From Pelagomonas calceolata (Eukaryota > Sar > Pelagophyceae > Pelagomonadales > Pelagomonadaceae), in assembly GCA_918797485.1 (NCBI GenBank), contig CAKKNE010000003.1, positions 186,001-250,000 of the forward strand: a stretch of 64,000 nt of DNA. The letters are read 5' to 3'. Made by a program: the position numbers and the translations under genes. The first letter of the stretch is position 1, and every line of letters starts with the position of its first letter. The notes beneath the pieces are model-generated. The model was not told the origin of the DNA, made no database searches, and was given only the letters and a program-made list of their open reading frames with translations. Shown here in pieces: positions 20,559-30,405 of the stretch.

Positions 20559-20587
20559 GCTTGCTAGTGTCTTACTACGCTAGTTAG
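20559..20587. promoter_or_regulatory. CTAGTGTCTTAC element between divergent genes
   Basis: GCTTGCTAGTGTCTTACTAC followed by GCTAGTTAG is the fullest copy of the dispersed element. It lies in the 239-bp gap between the Dus start at 20412 and the prolyl-hydroxylase start at 20652. The regulatory role is inferred from its recurrence in equivalent positions. Confidence 0.55.
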
Positions 20588-20651
20588 TTGCTGCCCTAAA
20601 GCAAAGAGAGAGAGTGGCACTGGGCTTCAACTGTTCAGGTCGGTGCGGAAA

Positions 20652-22040
20652 ATGCGCTCATTCATCCTCTTCCACTGCTGGGCCAGCGCTGCCGCCCTCA
20701 GCACCTCGACCAATGCGCTAAAGCAAGCCATAGACCTCGTGCACCGCAAGCATGATGCCGCGACGGCGCGCGCGGGGCAAGCGTTCCAGACCTGGTCCGC
20801 GGATGGTGCCGCGCCGGCCACCATAGACGTGCCAGTAGACGCGACGCCCTACGCCTACCCACCCAACTGCGCCGACGTGCCCGAGCTCTTCGCCGCGGCG
20901 CCGTGCTGCGCGGTCACGGCGGCGCCGCTCTTCAGCGCGGACGAGTGCGCCTTCATTATTGACGAGGCCGAGCGCAAGGATGGGTGGGTGCCCCAGGAGT
21001 TTCGGTACGCACGGGACGTCGTCCAGCAGTGCGAGGACCTCCCGGAGGTGAGAAGCTGGCTCGAGGCGGCCTGCCGCGACTCGCTGTTTCCGCTCCTGCA
21101 GCGGACGTTTCCTGAGGTCGTGGGCGACGGCGCCGCGGCGCGCGACGCGCTGCGCGTCTTCGATAGCAAGATACTGCGGTACGACTCGTCCAAGGGCGAG
21201 TCGCACCTGGGCGCGCACCGCGACGGCACGCTGCTGACGTGCGTCATCGCGCTGAATTCATTGGATGAGTACGAAGGCGGCGGCACGACGATGGAGCCAC
21301 TCGAACGGACTATAAGATACGACGTCGGGCGGGTATGTGTACATGCGGGAGAAGTGCGGCACGGCGGCGCGGCCGTATTGAAAGGTTGTCGCTACGCATT
21401 AGTGGTCTTCATTGACTCGGCGCTGGCCTTCGAGCCGGCGCGGGCGCTCGCCAACGAGGGCGACGCCCAGCGGTTGCGAGGCGACCTCGACGCGGCGGCC
21501 AAGCTCTACGACCACGCCATCGAGGCGGGGTCGAGGAATGAATTGCCGTGGTGCGGCAAGGGCCAGGTCGCCCTCGAGAAGGGGCAATTTTCCGAAGCCG
21601 CGGCCTGCTACGCAACTGCTGTCGATATTACTCCGACGCACGCTGTCGCCTGGACCAATCTAGGCGTCGCGCTGGCCAAGGTCGGCGCGCCCGCGGACGT
21701 GCCGGTCCTCAAAGAAGCGGCCACAGCGTTCCAGACGGCCGCGGCCCTCGACGAGCGCGAGCCGGCACCGCTCAACAACCTCGGCTTGCTCCTCGGCGAC
21801 CTGAACATCCACGACGCGGCCCGCGACGCGTTCCGCGAGGCGATCGCGCGCGCCGACGGCGTGCCGGCGCGCGAGCGCGCGGACCTCTACACGAACTTGG
21901 GATGTGCCCTCGTCGAGCTCGACGCCTTTGCGGAGGCGCTCGACGCGTTCCGGTCCGCGGTCGAGGCCGACCCGACCCACCAAAACGCGGCGAAGAACGT
22001 CCTCGCGATGCGGTCGTTCCTCGCTAGCAGTGCGGCTTAA
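20652..22040 (+). CDS. Prolyl 4-hydroxylase-like dioxygenase with TPR repeats
   Basis: The protein has 462 residues from the ATG at 20652 and an N-terminal signal-like segment (ILFHCWASAAALSTS). Residues about 80-260 are a 2-oxoglutarate/Fe(II) oxygenase of the P4H alpha type. The iron ligands are HRD in LGAHRDGTLL and the distal His in AGEVRHGG, with the 2OG-binding Lys in LKGCRYALVVF. The C-terminal 190 residues hold TPR-like helices (DALRRLRGDLDA-type units, AWTNLGVALAKVG, PLNNLGLLLGDL, LYTNLGCALVEL). It likely hydroxylates proline or a related residue in secretory-pathway proteins. Confidence 0.85.
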   Translation: MRSFILFHCWASAAALSTSTNALKQAIDLVHRKHDAATARAGQAFQTWSADGAAPATIDVPVDATPYAYPPNCADVPELFAAAPCCAVTAAPLFSADECAFIIDEAERKDGWVPQEFRYARDVVQQCEDLPEVRSWLEAACRDSLFPLLQRTFPEVVGDGAAARDALRVFDSKILRYDSSKGESHLGAHRDGTLLTCVIALNSLDEYEGGGTTMEPLERTIRYDVGRVCVHAGEVRHGGAAVLKGCRYALVVFIDSALAFEPARALANEGDAQRLRGDLDAAAKLYDHAIEAGSRNELPWCGKGQVALEKGQFSEAAACYATAVDITPTHAVAWTNLGVALAKVGAPADVPVLKEAATAFQTAAALDEREPAPLNNLGLLLGDLNIHDAARDAFREAIARADGVPARERADLYTNLGCALVELDAFAEALDAFRSAVEADPTHQNAAKNVLAMRSFLASSAA

Positions 22041-22050
22041 ATATTGTGTG

Positions 22051-24966
22051 TTACTTAGCACTCTTGCGCTTCTTCTTCGTCTTTTTCACGGGGGCAGTAG
22101 TCGGTAGTGACGCCGCGAACTGCGCCGCCAGGCCCCGGACGGCCTGGGACGGGTGGCCGTCGGCAAGCGCCGTGGCCGCCGCCGCGAAATCCGAAGCGTC
22201 CGCGCCGGGCCGCGCCTTGGCGAGCGCTTTTGCCGTCTCGAGCAGCGCGCGCGCGCGGTCGGCTTTCCGGAAGCGCTCGTCGCGCGCGAGACTCGCGAGC
22301 GCGGTGAACGCCGCCGCCGCGTGTTTTTCACTTGCACGCCCCGCCAGGGCATCCAGGAGCGCCAGCGCTTCGCCGGCGAGGAAGGGCGACGGCGCTTCTG
22401 CGGCCCAGCCGGGCAGTTTATCGAGGAAGGCCGCCGCGGCGATGTTGGGCGCCTTGGACGCGCAGTCTTTGAGGATTTTCGTCGGCACTTTAGCCTTCTT
22501 CGAGCCAAAGGCCTCGGTCGCGGCGCCCTCGTACGCGTTGGCCGCGGTCGCGTGCGCCTGCACGTCGGTACCGCGCCGCAGCACCGCCGCGCACGCATTG
22601 AGGGCGGCCTGCGCCGCATCGGCGAACGGGCCGCGCTTTCTGGATCGCAGCTCCGTCAACAAAACCGTGGTCGTCGCCGCGGCCGCGGCCGCGTCGTCGG
22701 CTTTTGACGCGGCCTTTCCGATCCGCCCCCGCAATAATGCCCCTAAGCGATTTGCGAGGTCGGCGGCTTCCGGTGCCGAGTCCGTCTCGAGCTCCGCGGC
22801 GAGCGATGATAATGGAGCGAGCGCCCGCAGCGCTTCATCTTCACCAGAACACCGCTCGAGTAGATCCAAGGCTCTCAACCGAAGCTGCAATTCCGCGCGC
22901 CGCGCGTCCGTGCGGCCTGCTTTTCTATGAGCGTCCCGTTCCTTGCGCGCGTCCTCGCCGTCGACCTCCTCCAACAAAGCCATGACGTCGTCGCCCTTGA
23001 CCTCGATGTCGTCGCCGTCCTCCAGCGGCACGTCGTCGCCCAACTCCGAGAACCCCACGGAGTCGCGGCCCGCCATCATTTCCGAATCGGACACGTCGCT
23101 CTCGTCCATCATCGACTCCTCCTCGTCGTCCTCCTCCTCGCTCTCGTCCTCCTCGTCGTCGTCGTCCTCCTCCTCACCCGTCACCGCACATAAAATAACA
23201 CGGTAGGCCGCAGCGGAGGGCGGCGCCTGGGCGCAGCTCAAGCCCCAGGCTCGTTTCACGAGCTCGCGCGCGAGGCGCGACGCGCCGTGCGCGTGCGCGC
23301 AGCCTAATAATGCTACGGCCGCGCGCGCGATGAGTAAAGATTCGCTGTCCGTGGCGTCGCCCGCGCGCCGCAACTCAAGCGCCTGCTCGAGGTCATCCAA
23401 CACAGCCTTGGCCGTCGCCGGGCGCTCGACGCCCTGTGGCGCGGTGTCGTCCAGCAGGCACACCGCTAATAGAGCTAGGGACCGCAGCACGACCGTCATG
23501 GCGTCGTCTTCATCAGAACCCGCGGGCGCGCTCCCCTCCAATCGCGGCGCGCGGCGTTCTAACCCCGTGCCGTCCAACTCTTGAACAATATCACAAAACG
23601 CCTCGAGCGGCGCGAGCGCCGCACCGCCGGCCTCGAGCGGCGCCGCCTTCAGGCGGTCGGCGAGCGCAGCATAGATTATGGACGCCGCGTTCCGTCGCGC
23701 ATCGTCGTCTGCCTCGCACTTCACTGTTGAGACCTCGTGGCCCTGGATAGGTGCCTCGCCGAAGAACGCGACGCGCGCCGCGCACGCGAGTAAAGCTTCA
23801 AAAGCCGCCGCGCCGCGCGGGCCCCGGGCCAGCGCCGCGAGCGCTGTCAGAGCGCTCGCGTCGCCCGCGGCCGCCGTCGCCGCGCGCTCCTTGACGTGCT
23901 TTGCGAAGTCCGCGTCGTCGCAGGCCTCGACGAGCGCCACGACGGCCTTGCCGCCGGCGCCCGATGAGGCGTGCGCGCCGCCGCGCGCCAATAGTAGAGT
24001 AGCGACCTCGAGCGGTTTGTCAGAAGCCGCACCTACGACGCGCTTGAGCGCCCGGCCGGCGACGGGCCCGAGCGCCGCGTCGCCGCGGGCCGCGGCACTC
24101 AATAATGAGGGAGCGACGGCGTCCGTCAGCACGATGGACGGGGAGACGCCCCTTTCCAGCGCCTGGGCCGCAACCAATAAAGCGGCGCCCCGCCGTTCCA
24201 CGGACGACGACTTCGCCAATTCGTCGACCACCGAAGCGACGCGCGCGTAGTCGTCCTCAATCAACAACTCCCAGGCCACGTGTAGGCGGGGAAAGAGCTG
24301 CGCCGCCGCGGCGCCCAGACACGTTAAATCTGTGTCCTCGACGGGCCGCTTCGCTGATAAAGCTAAGGCTAACAAATCGGCGTCCAGGCCGCTCGCGAGT
24401 AGTGCGTCCAGCCTTTGGTTTATATCTTTGTCGTCGTCGACGCGACGAATCAGCCCCGCGAAGACGCGCGCCGCGAGCTCCCGCAGCCACTTTCTTTTGA
24501 GGAGATCCAGAGCACGACCGCAGAAATACAAGGCCGTCGCCGCATCACAAGACCCGCTCCGACTGAGGCACTCCGCCGCTAGTAATTCCCCAAGATCCTG
24601 GGCGTTGGCGTCGCGCTTGTCCTGGCGCGACGAGCCGCCGCGCACGTACAAGGTTTGGCAGCCCTCCTTTACAGCATCGGCGGTGACGGCCTCGGACCGC
24701 AGCAATTGCGCGAGCGCGCACGCGCATCCCGCGCGCGCGCCGTCGCGCGGCGACGCGAGGCCGCCGAGGAGCCGCTTCAGCGCGTAGGGCGCCTTGGACG
24801 CGTCCTGTTGCAAGGCGTCGTCTAATGCTGCCGCGGCGGCGGTCCTCGCCTTCTTCGAGGCCGACGCGAGCTGCCAGAAGAGGTCTAGGAAAGCGCTGTC
24901 TAGTTTTTGCCGCTTTGGTTTTGTGGCGTCGGTGCTGGCTTTGCGCTTTTTTTTGTCTTGTGCCAT
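22051..24966 (-). CDS. MYBBP1A / Pol5-like nucleolar protein
   Basis: The protein has 971 residues from the ATG at 24966. The N-terminus matches the DNA polymerase phi/MYBBP1A family pattern: FLDLFWQLASASKKAR followed by ALKRLLGGLASPRDGARAG. The middle is an alpha-helical repeat region. A long acidic tract of Glu/Asp lies near residues 600-630, as in the yeast Pol5 family. The C-terminus ends in a Lys-rich KKTKKKRK signal. Family members sit in the nucleolus and support rDNA transcription and ribosome assembly; they are not true polymerases. The gene ends 10 bp from the convergent prolyl-hydroxylase gene. Confidence 0.85.
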   Translation of the reverse strand: MAQDKKKRKASTDATKPKRQKLDSAFLDLFWQLASASKKARTAAAAALDDALQQDASKAPYALKRLLGGLASPRDGARAGCACALAQLLRSEAVTADAVKEGCQTLYVRGGSSRQDKRDANAQDLGELLAAECLSRSGSCDAATALYFCGRALDLLKRKWLRELAARVFAGLIRRVDDDKDINQRLDALLASGLDADLLALALSAKRPVEDTDLTCLGAAAAQLFPRLHVAWELLIEDDYARVASVVDELAKSSSVERRGAALLVAAQALERGVSPSIVLTDAVAPSLLSAAARGDAALGPVAGRALKRVVGAASDKPLEVATLLLARGGAHASSGAGGKAVVALVEACDDADFAKHVKERAATAAAGDASALTALAALARGPRGAAAFEALLACAARVAFFGEAPIQGHEVSTVKCEADDDARRNAASIIYAALADRLKAAPLEAGGAALAPLEAFCDIVQELDGTGLERRAPRLEGSAPAGSDEDDAMTVVLRSLALLAVCLLDDTAPQGVERPATAKAVLDDLEQALELRRAGDATDSESLLIARAAVALLGCAHAHGASRLARELVKRAWGLSCAQAPPSAAAYRVILCAVTGEEEDDDDEEDESEEEDDEEESMMDESDVSDSEMMAGRDSVGFSELGDDVPLEDGDDIEVKGDDVMALLEEVDGEDARKERDAHRKAGRTDARRAELQLRLRALDLLERCSGEDEALRALAPLSSLAAELETDSAPEAADLANRLGALLRGRIGKAASKADDAAAAAATTTVLLTELRSRKRGPFADAAQAALNACAAVLRRGTDVQAHATAANAYEGAATEAFGSKKAKVPTKILKDCASKAPNIAAAAFLDKLPGWAAEAPSPFLAGEALALLDALAGRASEKHAAAAFTALASLARDERFRKADRARALLETAKALAKARPGADASDFAAAATALADGHPSQAVRGLAAQFAASLPTTAPVKKTKKKRKSAK

Positions 24967-25101
24967 TTTGTTGTCAGCTAGCAGCAGCACTGCGTAGCTA
25001 TCGTTTGCAGCTCACGGGCAACCTTTTCTTGCTTCCTATTGATACCGCTATCTGCCCTTAACGTGCTCGCAGCGCCGCGAGCTCGACGCCTCATCGCCAA
25101 G

Positions 25102-25120
25102 ACTAGCGTAAACACACTAG
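25102..25120. promoter_or_regulatory. CTAGTGTCTTAC-like element (minus orientation)
   Basis: ACTAGCGTAAACACACTAG is a compact copy, with a CTAG-containing end on each side, between the divergent genes at 24966 and 25240. Confidence 0.45.
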
Positions 25121-25239
25121 GAAAACAAAAAAACGATCAGATTCTGCCAGTTTTGGGCGCTGGCTGGGCTGCCTGAGCGCAGATAGATTGAAAGATCACA
25201 GAATTGAATGATTGGGCAGCCTCGACGGGCAGCACATCG

Positions 25240-26016
25240 ATGGCCGACTTTTACAACTTCCCCCGGGGCCCTGGTACCCAGAGGCCCGTCCTCGCGCGCG
25301 GCATGCTAATTAGGCTGCGGAGAGAAAATAACCACTTGAATGGCTGCCACTGTTGCGTGCTTGGAGACCCGCGGACCACTGACAGGGGCGAAGGCTTCGT
25401 GCCTGTGGCCGTCGCGCCCACGCAACCGACCGTGCCTTTGATGCAGTTTTACGTCGGGCCCGGGGATTACACCATGTGCGATGGACCGCCGGAGGCGCTG
25501 GCTAGTCTCTGGATGAATCTCGCGCTCGTCTACAAATCATCCACGATCAAGAACCGTTATGCCGAGGCGGCGGGCGCGTACGAGGAAGCACTCAAGTTTG
25601 TGCCTGGCATGCCGGCCGTACTGGACAACTATATCAAGCTATGCATGGTATGGGCAGCCGAGGGAGGCGACGGTCAGAAGCTGATGGATATCGCGAGGGC
25701 TTTGATGCAAGATCTTTTCCAGCCGATTTCGTCGCGGCCCGAGTTTCGCGGCCTCGACGCCTCGGCGGGCTACGACGTCGTACCCGGGTATGACCAGCGG
25801 ATGGTGCACTTCGGCGTTGTGGCGTCCGTCGACGGCGCGCCGGCGCGCACGAGGTTCTCGCGCCTGTGGGTCTTCGACCCGGACCGCGACGACCTGGTCG
25901 AGATCGACGCCGCGGCTATGGGCGCCGAAGCTCAGGAGGCGGTCCGACGAGGACCGGGCACGCTAGTCGCGACGGACTCCGCAGGGGCGCGCGTGAACTT
26001 GCCAGCCCAGACCTGA
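25240..26016 (+). CDS. Unrecognised protein with a TPR-like segment
   Basis: The protein has 258 residues from the ATG at 25240. A helical pair NRYAEAAGAYEEALKFVPGM resembles a TPR unit. A short Cys/His cluster, NGCHCCVLGD, occurs near residue 38. The C-terminal half contains a beta-rich stretch (MVHFGVVASVDG, RFSRLWVFDPD). The family is not recognised. It is convergent with the MYND/U-box/Sel1 gene; no shared function is implied by the sequence. Confidence 0.7.
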   Translation: MADFYNFPRGPGTQRPVLARGMLIRLRRENNHLNGCHCCVLGDPRTTDRGEGFVPVAVAPTQPTVPLMQFYVGPGDYTMCDGPPEALASLWMNLALVYKSSTIKNRYAEAAGAYEEALKFVPGMPAVLDNYIKLCMVWAAEGGDGQKLMDIARALMQDLFQPISSRPEFRGLDASAGYDVVPGYDQRMVHFGVVASVDGAPARTRFSRLWVFDPDRDDLVEIDAAAMGAEAQEAVRRGPGTLVATDSAGARVNLPAQT

Positions 26017-26083
26017 CGAGGAGGCGCCCAGTGACCGGGCGCCGCGGTCGCGGCCGTCGCGGATCGTGCGCCGCGCAGTAATG

Positions 26084-26100
26084 TGAACTACGAACTTATA
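26084..26100. repeat. 17-bp element near gene 3' ends, copy 1
   Basis: TGAACTACGAACTTATA is identical to 27404-27420. On the minus strand it reads TATAAGTTCGTAGTTCA and lies about 39 bases after the stop of the gene at 26139. The second copy lies about 30 bases after the stop of the next minus-strand gene. It is possibly a 3'-end signal. Confidence 0.6.
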
Positions 26101-26138
26101 TACCTACTAGGCTAGGTACTATATACTCGCGCGCGCCG

Positions 26139-27158
26139 TCACTGCCCCAGCTCCTGGAGCAATCCCTTCGCTTCCTCCCAGTCCGTCTTCTCCAACCAGA
26201 AGCGCGCGCGAACGGGGTCCTTCGACAAGCCGTACAGGCCCTTGGCGAACGCTTTACCGAGCAAGAGCTGACCGACATCGGAGCCGAGGTGCGCCGCCTC
26301 GGTCACATTTACGAGACCTAGCGCGTGGTCCTTGTGACAATCAATGCCATACAGGAGAAAGCAACCAAAATAAGCCAGACCTTTGGGGTGTCGGGCCGCC
26401 GCACTTTTCTCGTACCACACGCGGGCTTTCTCCGTATCCCTCTCGAGGCCGTGTTCTGCTTTATCGTACGCATACCCGAGGTCGAACATAGCTTCCACGT
26501 CGCCCGCCTCCGCCTTCGCGTGCAGTTCCTTCACAATCTTCTCGTCCTCGAGCTTCTGCCGCCACGCAGTGGCCAGCTCGCCATCGATGGCGCCGGACTT
26601 CACGAGCGCCTCGATCGCGTTCCGCGCCTGGGTGGCCGGGAGCAAATTCGTGCCCATGGCAGTGTTGGTGCTTGGGCTAATCGGGTCGCCATCTTCACCG
26701 TTTTTCTCGAACCACGCGAGGATGGCCTTTCGGTCGTAGATCCTGCCGTCTTCGGCGGTCACGGGCTCCGTCGGCAATTCGTGCGTGATCGGACATACGA
26801 ACTCCTTCGCGACCGAGTTGATAGTTTCTTCGAGACCGCTCTCCTTCGAGGGGCTCGCGTCAACTGTCTGACAGTAACGGTCAAAAACTATCTCGGGAGG
26901 CGAGCCGGGCGCCGCACAATCGGACTTGTGCCGGGGCCAGTGCGCGCGTTGGCAGTCCCTGCTGCAGTACAACACCTGGCGACACTGACCGCACTTCTGG
27001 AGCGTCACCCGATTTTCGACCGGGCCGACCGCGACCTCAACTTTGTGGCAGATCGCGCACGCGGGCTCCGCGGCCTGCTCCTCCATCACTAATTCCGGCT
27101 CGCTTCCGCCGGTCGTGCCGTTCGCATTCGCCGCCAAATTTAATTGTTGTGGAGGCAT
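26139..27158 (-). CDS. MYND zinc finger, U-box and Sel1-repeat protein
   Basis: The protein has 339 residues. A MYND finger spans residues 33-80, with CAICHK, CGQCRQVLYCSRDCQ and the His/Cys pair in HKSDC. A U-box follows at about 118-190 (FVCPITHELPTEPV, DGRIYDRKAILAWF), the fold that recruits E2 enzymes for ubiquitination. Sel1-type TPR repeats end the protein (AMFDLGYAYDKAEHG, ARVWYEKSAAARHPKG, ARFWLEKTDWEEAKGL). The combination suggests a ubiquitin ligase whose MYND and Sel1 modules choose partners; the substrate is unknown. Confidence 0.9.
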   Translation of the reverse strand: MPPQQLNLAANANGTTGGSEPELVMEEQAAEPACAICHKVEVAVGPVENRVTLQKCGQCRQVLYCSRDCQRAHWPRHKSDCAAPGSPPEIVFDRYCQTVDASPSKESGLEETINSVAKEFVCPITHELPTEPVTAEDGRIYDRKAILAWFEKNGEDGDPISPSTNTAMGTNLLPATQARNAIEALVKSGAIDGELATAWRQKLEDEKIVKELHAKAEAGDVEAMFDLGYAYDKAEHGLERDTEKARVWYEKSAAARHPKGLAYFGCFLLYGIDCHKDHALGLVNVTEAAHLGSDVGQLLLGKAFAKGLYGLSKDPVRARFWLEKTDWEEAKGLLQELGQ

Positions 27159-27449
27159 TTATTTTTGTCCTGTCTCAATTTGTCCAGAGCTCTTGAGCTT
27201 GAGTCCTTAGTCTCGGCGCCCGCGACTGTGTGTGATTTTTGTGATTTTTGAGCGTCGCGTCGGCTTGCGAGGCTCGGTAGGCGCGGCCTATATATTTCTC
27301 ATAGCGTAGAGGTAAAAACGCGTGATAACTTATCTCATGAGAATATACGTACATACTTGAGCGAGCCTCCACGCCATCGACGCGGCCTTCTTGGACACGA
27401 TTCTGAACTACGAACTTATAATATATACTACTTGCGAGACCGGGCCCAA
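27159..27449. other. Gap with introner core and second 3'-end element
   Basis: ACGCCATCGACGCGG at 27371-27385 is an introner-type core outside any intron. The second copy of the 17-bp element lies at 27404-27420, followed by AT-rich sequence just downstream of the transporter stop codon. Confidence 0.5.
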
Positions 27450-28586
27450 CTACTTCTTGAAATTCGCCATCGACCAGATCACGAGCGCCGCGCCCGCGCA
27501 GAAGGACGCAGGCGGAACGGTAGAAGAGTACACGGCCGACGCGAGGGCCGTCATGACGATGGACGTCGGCTTGGCGTAGAGGTAGACGAGGTTGCCCGCG
27601 TACTTCAGCGTCGCGGGGATGAGGATGCCGTTGAGCGACTTGAGCGCGACGACGAGCCAGACCGCCGGCGTCAGCCCTTCGAAAGAGCCAAACAACGCCC
27701 GCCCGAAGTTCGGCAGCGACGCGAACGGGTCGACGGCACCACTCAAACCCGCGCGCACGGCAGAGGCCGCAGTCCAGAGCTGCGACAGCGCGATCCACGA
27801 GAAGATCCAGACGGTGACCTGCACGTTGCGCGCCCACTCGTCCTCGCCCGGCGTCTTCAGCAGCTTCTCGTACCAGACGTTCGGGACCGCTGAGAGCAAG
27901 GCCCCGAGCACGGCGAAGCCGCCCCCCAGCAGTGCCTCGGCGCCGCCCTTGCCCGCGCCGGCGCCGGCCATCTCCGAGAGCTGCACGAGCGTCGAGCCGC
28001 CCAGCAGACAGACCAACGCGGCGATGTCGCGCTTCCTCAATTTTTCCTTGAGCATCGTCACGGCCAGGATCGCCGTGAAGATCATCTTGGACTGGCTCAG
28101 GACCTGGTACGACGCCGCCGATATGCGTCCCAAAGCCGCAAAGTACAGCACGTTCTGCGCCGCGTAGGCGCCGGCGATCCAGGCGATCTTGAAGGGCGTG
28201 TCGCTGTAGGCCCGCTTCACCGTCGGCCAGAGCCGCGACGGCCCGCCCGCAAACGCGCAGATCGCGGCCACCAACACCGGGAACTTGGCGACCTCGCTCA
28301 GCATGGAGACCGTGGCTCCGCTGTAGGCGCCCTGCCGCCGCGTGTAGTCCGTGACGACGTCTGCTAAAACTTTCTGCGACACGAGCGCGCCGAAGAGCAG
28401 GGGCGTTCTATTGGAAATGAACCAGGACTTGAAGCCGCCCCTTGGGACTTCTTCGACCGCGGCGGCCTCGTCGGCAGCTTTCAGGGCGCGCGCGGCGGCG
28501 CGGCCCTGGACGAGCTTCGTCGGCGACGCGAGCCGCGTCGCCGACCACGCCTGCGTCGTGGCGAGGAAGAGGAGGAGGGCGCGCAT
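27450..28586 (-). CDS. Nucleotide-sugar transporter family protein (SLC35A-like)
   Basis: The protein has 378 residues from the ATG at 28586. About ten hydrophobic helices are evident. The family block SQSKMIFTAILAVTMLKEKL and the later GILIPATLKYAGNLVYLYAK match CMP-sialate/UDP-galactose transporters. These exchange nucleotide sugars for nucleoside monophosphates across Golgi or ER membranes. The N-terminus MRALLLFLATTQAWSATR is signal-like and could instead begin a plastid presequence. Confidence 0.85.
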   Translation of the reverse strand: MRALLLFLATTQAWSATRLASPTKLVQGRAAARALKAADEAAAVEEVPRGGFKSWFISNRTPLLFGALVSQKVLADVVTDYTRRQGAYSGATVSMLSEVAKFPVLVAAICAFAGGPSRLWPTVKRAYSDTPFKIAWIAGAYAAQNVLYFAALGRISAASYQVLSQSKMIFTAILAVTMLKEKLRKRDIAALVCLLGGSTLVQLSEMAGAGAGKGGAEALLGGGFAVLGALLSAVPNVWYEKLLKTPGEDEWARNVQVTVWIFSWIALSQLWTAASAVRAGLSGAVDPFASLPNFGRALFGSFEGLTPAVWLVVALKSLNGILIPATLKYAGNLVYLYAKPTSIVMTALASAVYSSTVPPASFCAGAALVIWSMANFKK

Positions 28587-29314
28587 TGTTTTTTTCACTT
28601 GTTTGCTTGCAACGGTGCTCTTTTGCTGCAGAAATGCAGTGCTTGTTGCGCGTGCGGTGTTTTGAAGGTAGGTGCGTTTTTGGTGAAAGCAAGCCAAACA
28701 CGTGCGTTTCACTGTCTTTTTGCGTGCGAGCTCGCAGTGCTGACTCGTTCGCTTGCAGGACGTCTTGCAAATGCAATATGCTGCTATTTAGCCTGCTCTA
28801 TGCCCGGGTTCAGGCACGACCGCGACCGTGCGACAAAACTAGAGCCCCTGTGACTCTAGCTCACCGTGCGAAAGACGCGTCGCGTTAGCTACCGTCCACT
28901 CATCGCACTGACTACGACCCTTGGTGTAGTAGTACCGGGACCTCCCTGGCTGGCAAGGCACACTTGGCTGCACACTGGCTGTCATTGAATGCCACTGCGC
29001 CACGAGGCCGCTGATTGCGCAGGACTCGGCATTTTACAAAGCACCACTGCGACTTGCAAAATCCAGGTGTTTTGTCGGCGCAACGCATCTCTAAGCCCCA
29101 CTGGAGAGTACTGCTAAACACTGAGCACAGCAGCAGCACGCCGCCGACGCGTCCCGGCGAGCGCACGAATCTCCGTTAAGCAGTAGCAACGGAGAAGCGC
29201 CGGAGGACGCGCCGCGGGAAGCGGCGGCTGCGCCAGCTCGTCGCGTGCCTCGCCGTCGTCGCCTGCGCCGTGCCCTACTACCTGCTTGATAGTACGCACG
29301 TCCGACTCCCAGCC
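28587..29314. other. Divergent intergenic region
   Basis: No convincing gene is seen. Several TGCAGTGC-type motifs lie between 28625 and 28770. An open stretch from 29180 to 29314 continues the downstream gene's frame and encodes KRRLRQLVACLAVVACAVPY, a probable membrane anchor, but it has no ATG. The true 5' end of that gene may therefore be an unseen exon in this gap. Confidence 0.5.
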
Positions 29315-30315
29315 ATGGCCGAGGCACCAGCAACGACCTGCGCCTGCACGCGGATACATATCGGAGAGGCCTCGCGGCCGCCGGACGTCAATGCTTTACG
29401 AGCGTTCGTCGACCGCGTCGCGCCGCATGTGGATAGAGTGGCTATTGCTGTTGGTGCGCCGGGCATTGGGGACGCGGCCGAGCGCCTGCGGCAACTTTCG
29501 GACCTCGTCGCGCGCTGTCAAGCGGCGACGCGGGACGCTGAGACGATCGTGGACGTCATCCCCGTGGACCCCTGGGGCGCCTTCACGCCGGCGCTCAACG
29601 CCCTGGCGGCCCACGCGTCGAAACAAGGTTGTGGTCTTGCGCTCTTCGCGTCCGTCGAGACCACGTTTTCTTCGGAGACCGTCGCGGCGCTCCGGGAGCA
29701 ACTTGTGACGCACGACGCGCTCGTGGTCGGCGCGGCGCTGCCGGGCCACGACTTTCAGGCGGGGCGGCGGCCGCTGGGCGGGCGCACGGTGCCGTGGAAC
29801 ACGCTCGCTTTGTCTTTGTCTGTGTGGAAATCAAATTTCGGGCGCCCCCACGCCATCGTCGCCATGTTGTCTCCGTAGCTGTGTCTGCTCGATGGCGTGT
29901 AGTTCCACGCCATCGACGTGACGTTGTCGTAACAGCCTTGGCTCGATGGCGTGGAGGTTCAACAAGGTCCACGCAATATTTCTATAACCTAACTCACTGC
30001 TCGATGGCATACAGGTGGAGGCTGGACCGGCTCTGCCTCGTGGGCTTTCCGCTCGTCGCGGACGGCGTGCACGCCGGCGTCGCCGCGGGCGTCGAGGAGG
30101 TCGCCACGATACGAGCGGCGCACGCCCTCGATCCGAGTAGAGCGACGGCCGTATTACTGGCGGCGCCGGGCGTGGAGTGGGCGACGAGTTTTGATGATCC
30201 GGCGCGCGCCGACTGGCACGCGAGGAAGATGTCAAGCAAAGAAGCGCGGCCCGCGGTTCATTTAGAACTGATGGGCGGTACGAAGGGCGCGACGGTGCTC
30301 CACGTCTCTGCTTAA
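29315..30315 (+). CDS. Probable glycosyltransferase-like protein, spliced
   Basis: Exons are 29315-29811 and 30015-30315, giving 265 residues. In-frame sequence before the ATG encodes a basic-hydrophobic stretch typical of a type II membrane anchor, so the true start may be upstream. The body reads as an alternating beta/alpha fold (VDRVAIAVGAPG, AETIVDVIPVDPWG, GLALFASVETTFSS, DALVVGAALPGHDF). It includes GRTVPWNTLALWRLDRL, formed only by splicing, then GVEEVATI. The pattern resembles small nucleotide-diphospho-sugar folds, but no catalytic motif is certain. The function is a guess. Confidence 0.65.
29812..30014 (+). mobile_element. Introner-derived intron with several core copies
   Basis: This is a 203-bp intron. 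CTGTGTGGAAATCAA at 29820-29834 is a perfect introner end, placed 8 bases after the GT of the 5' splice site as in the copy at 1361. The right end is eroded (ATGGCATACAG). The inside holds at least five CGCCATCG or CGATGGCG cores in both orientations (29851, 29889, 29907, 29942 and 30001), which suggests internal duplication or nesting. The first 8 intron bases and the start of exon 2 no longer match. Confidence 0.75.
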
Positions 30316-30405
30316 TACGAATGTGTTTTTAGTACAGGGGCGGGGTACAAGGTGTGGTCGGCGGCTTGTGGCCAAGCGGCTGAGGACCTAGAGTTTCTTT
30401 CGCAT

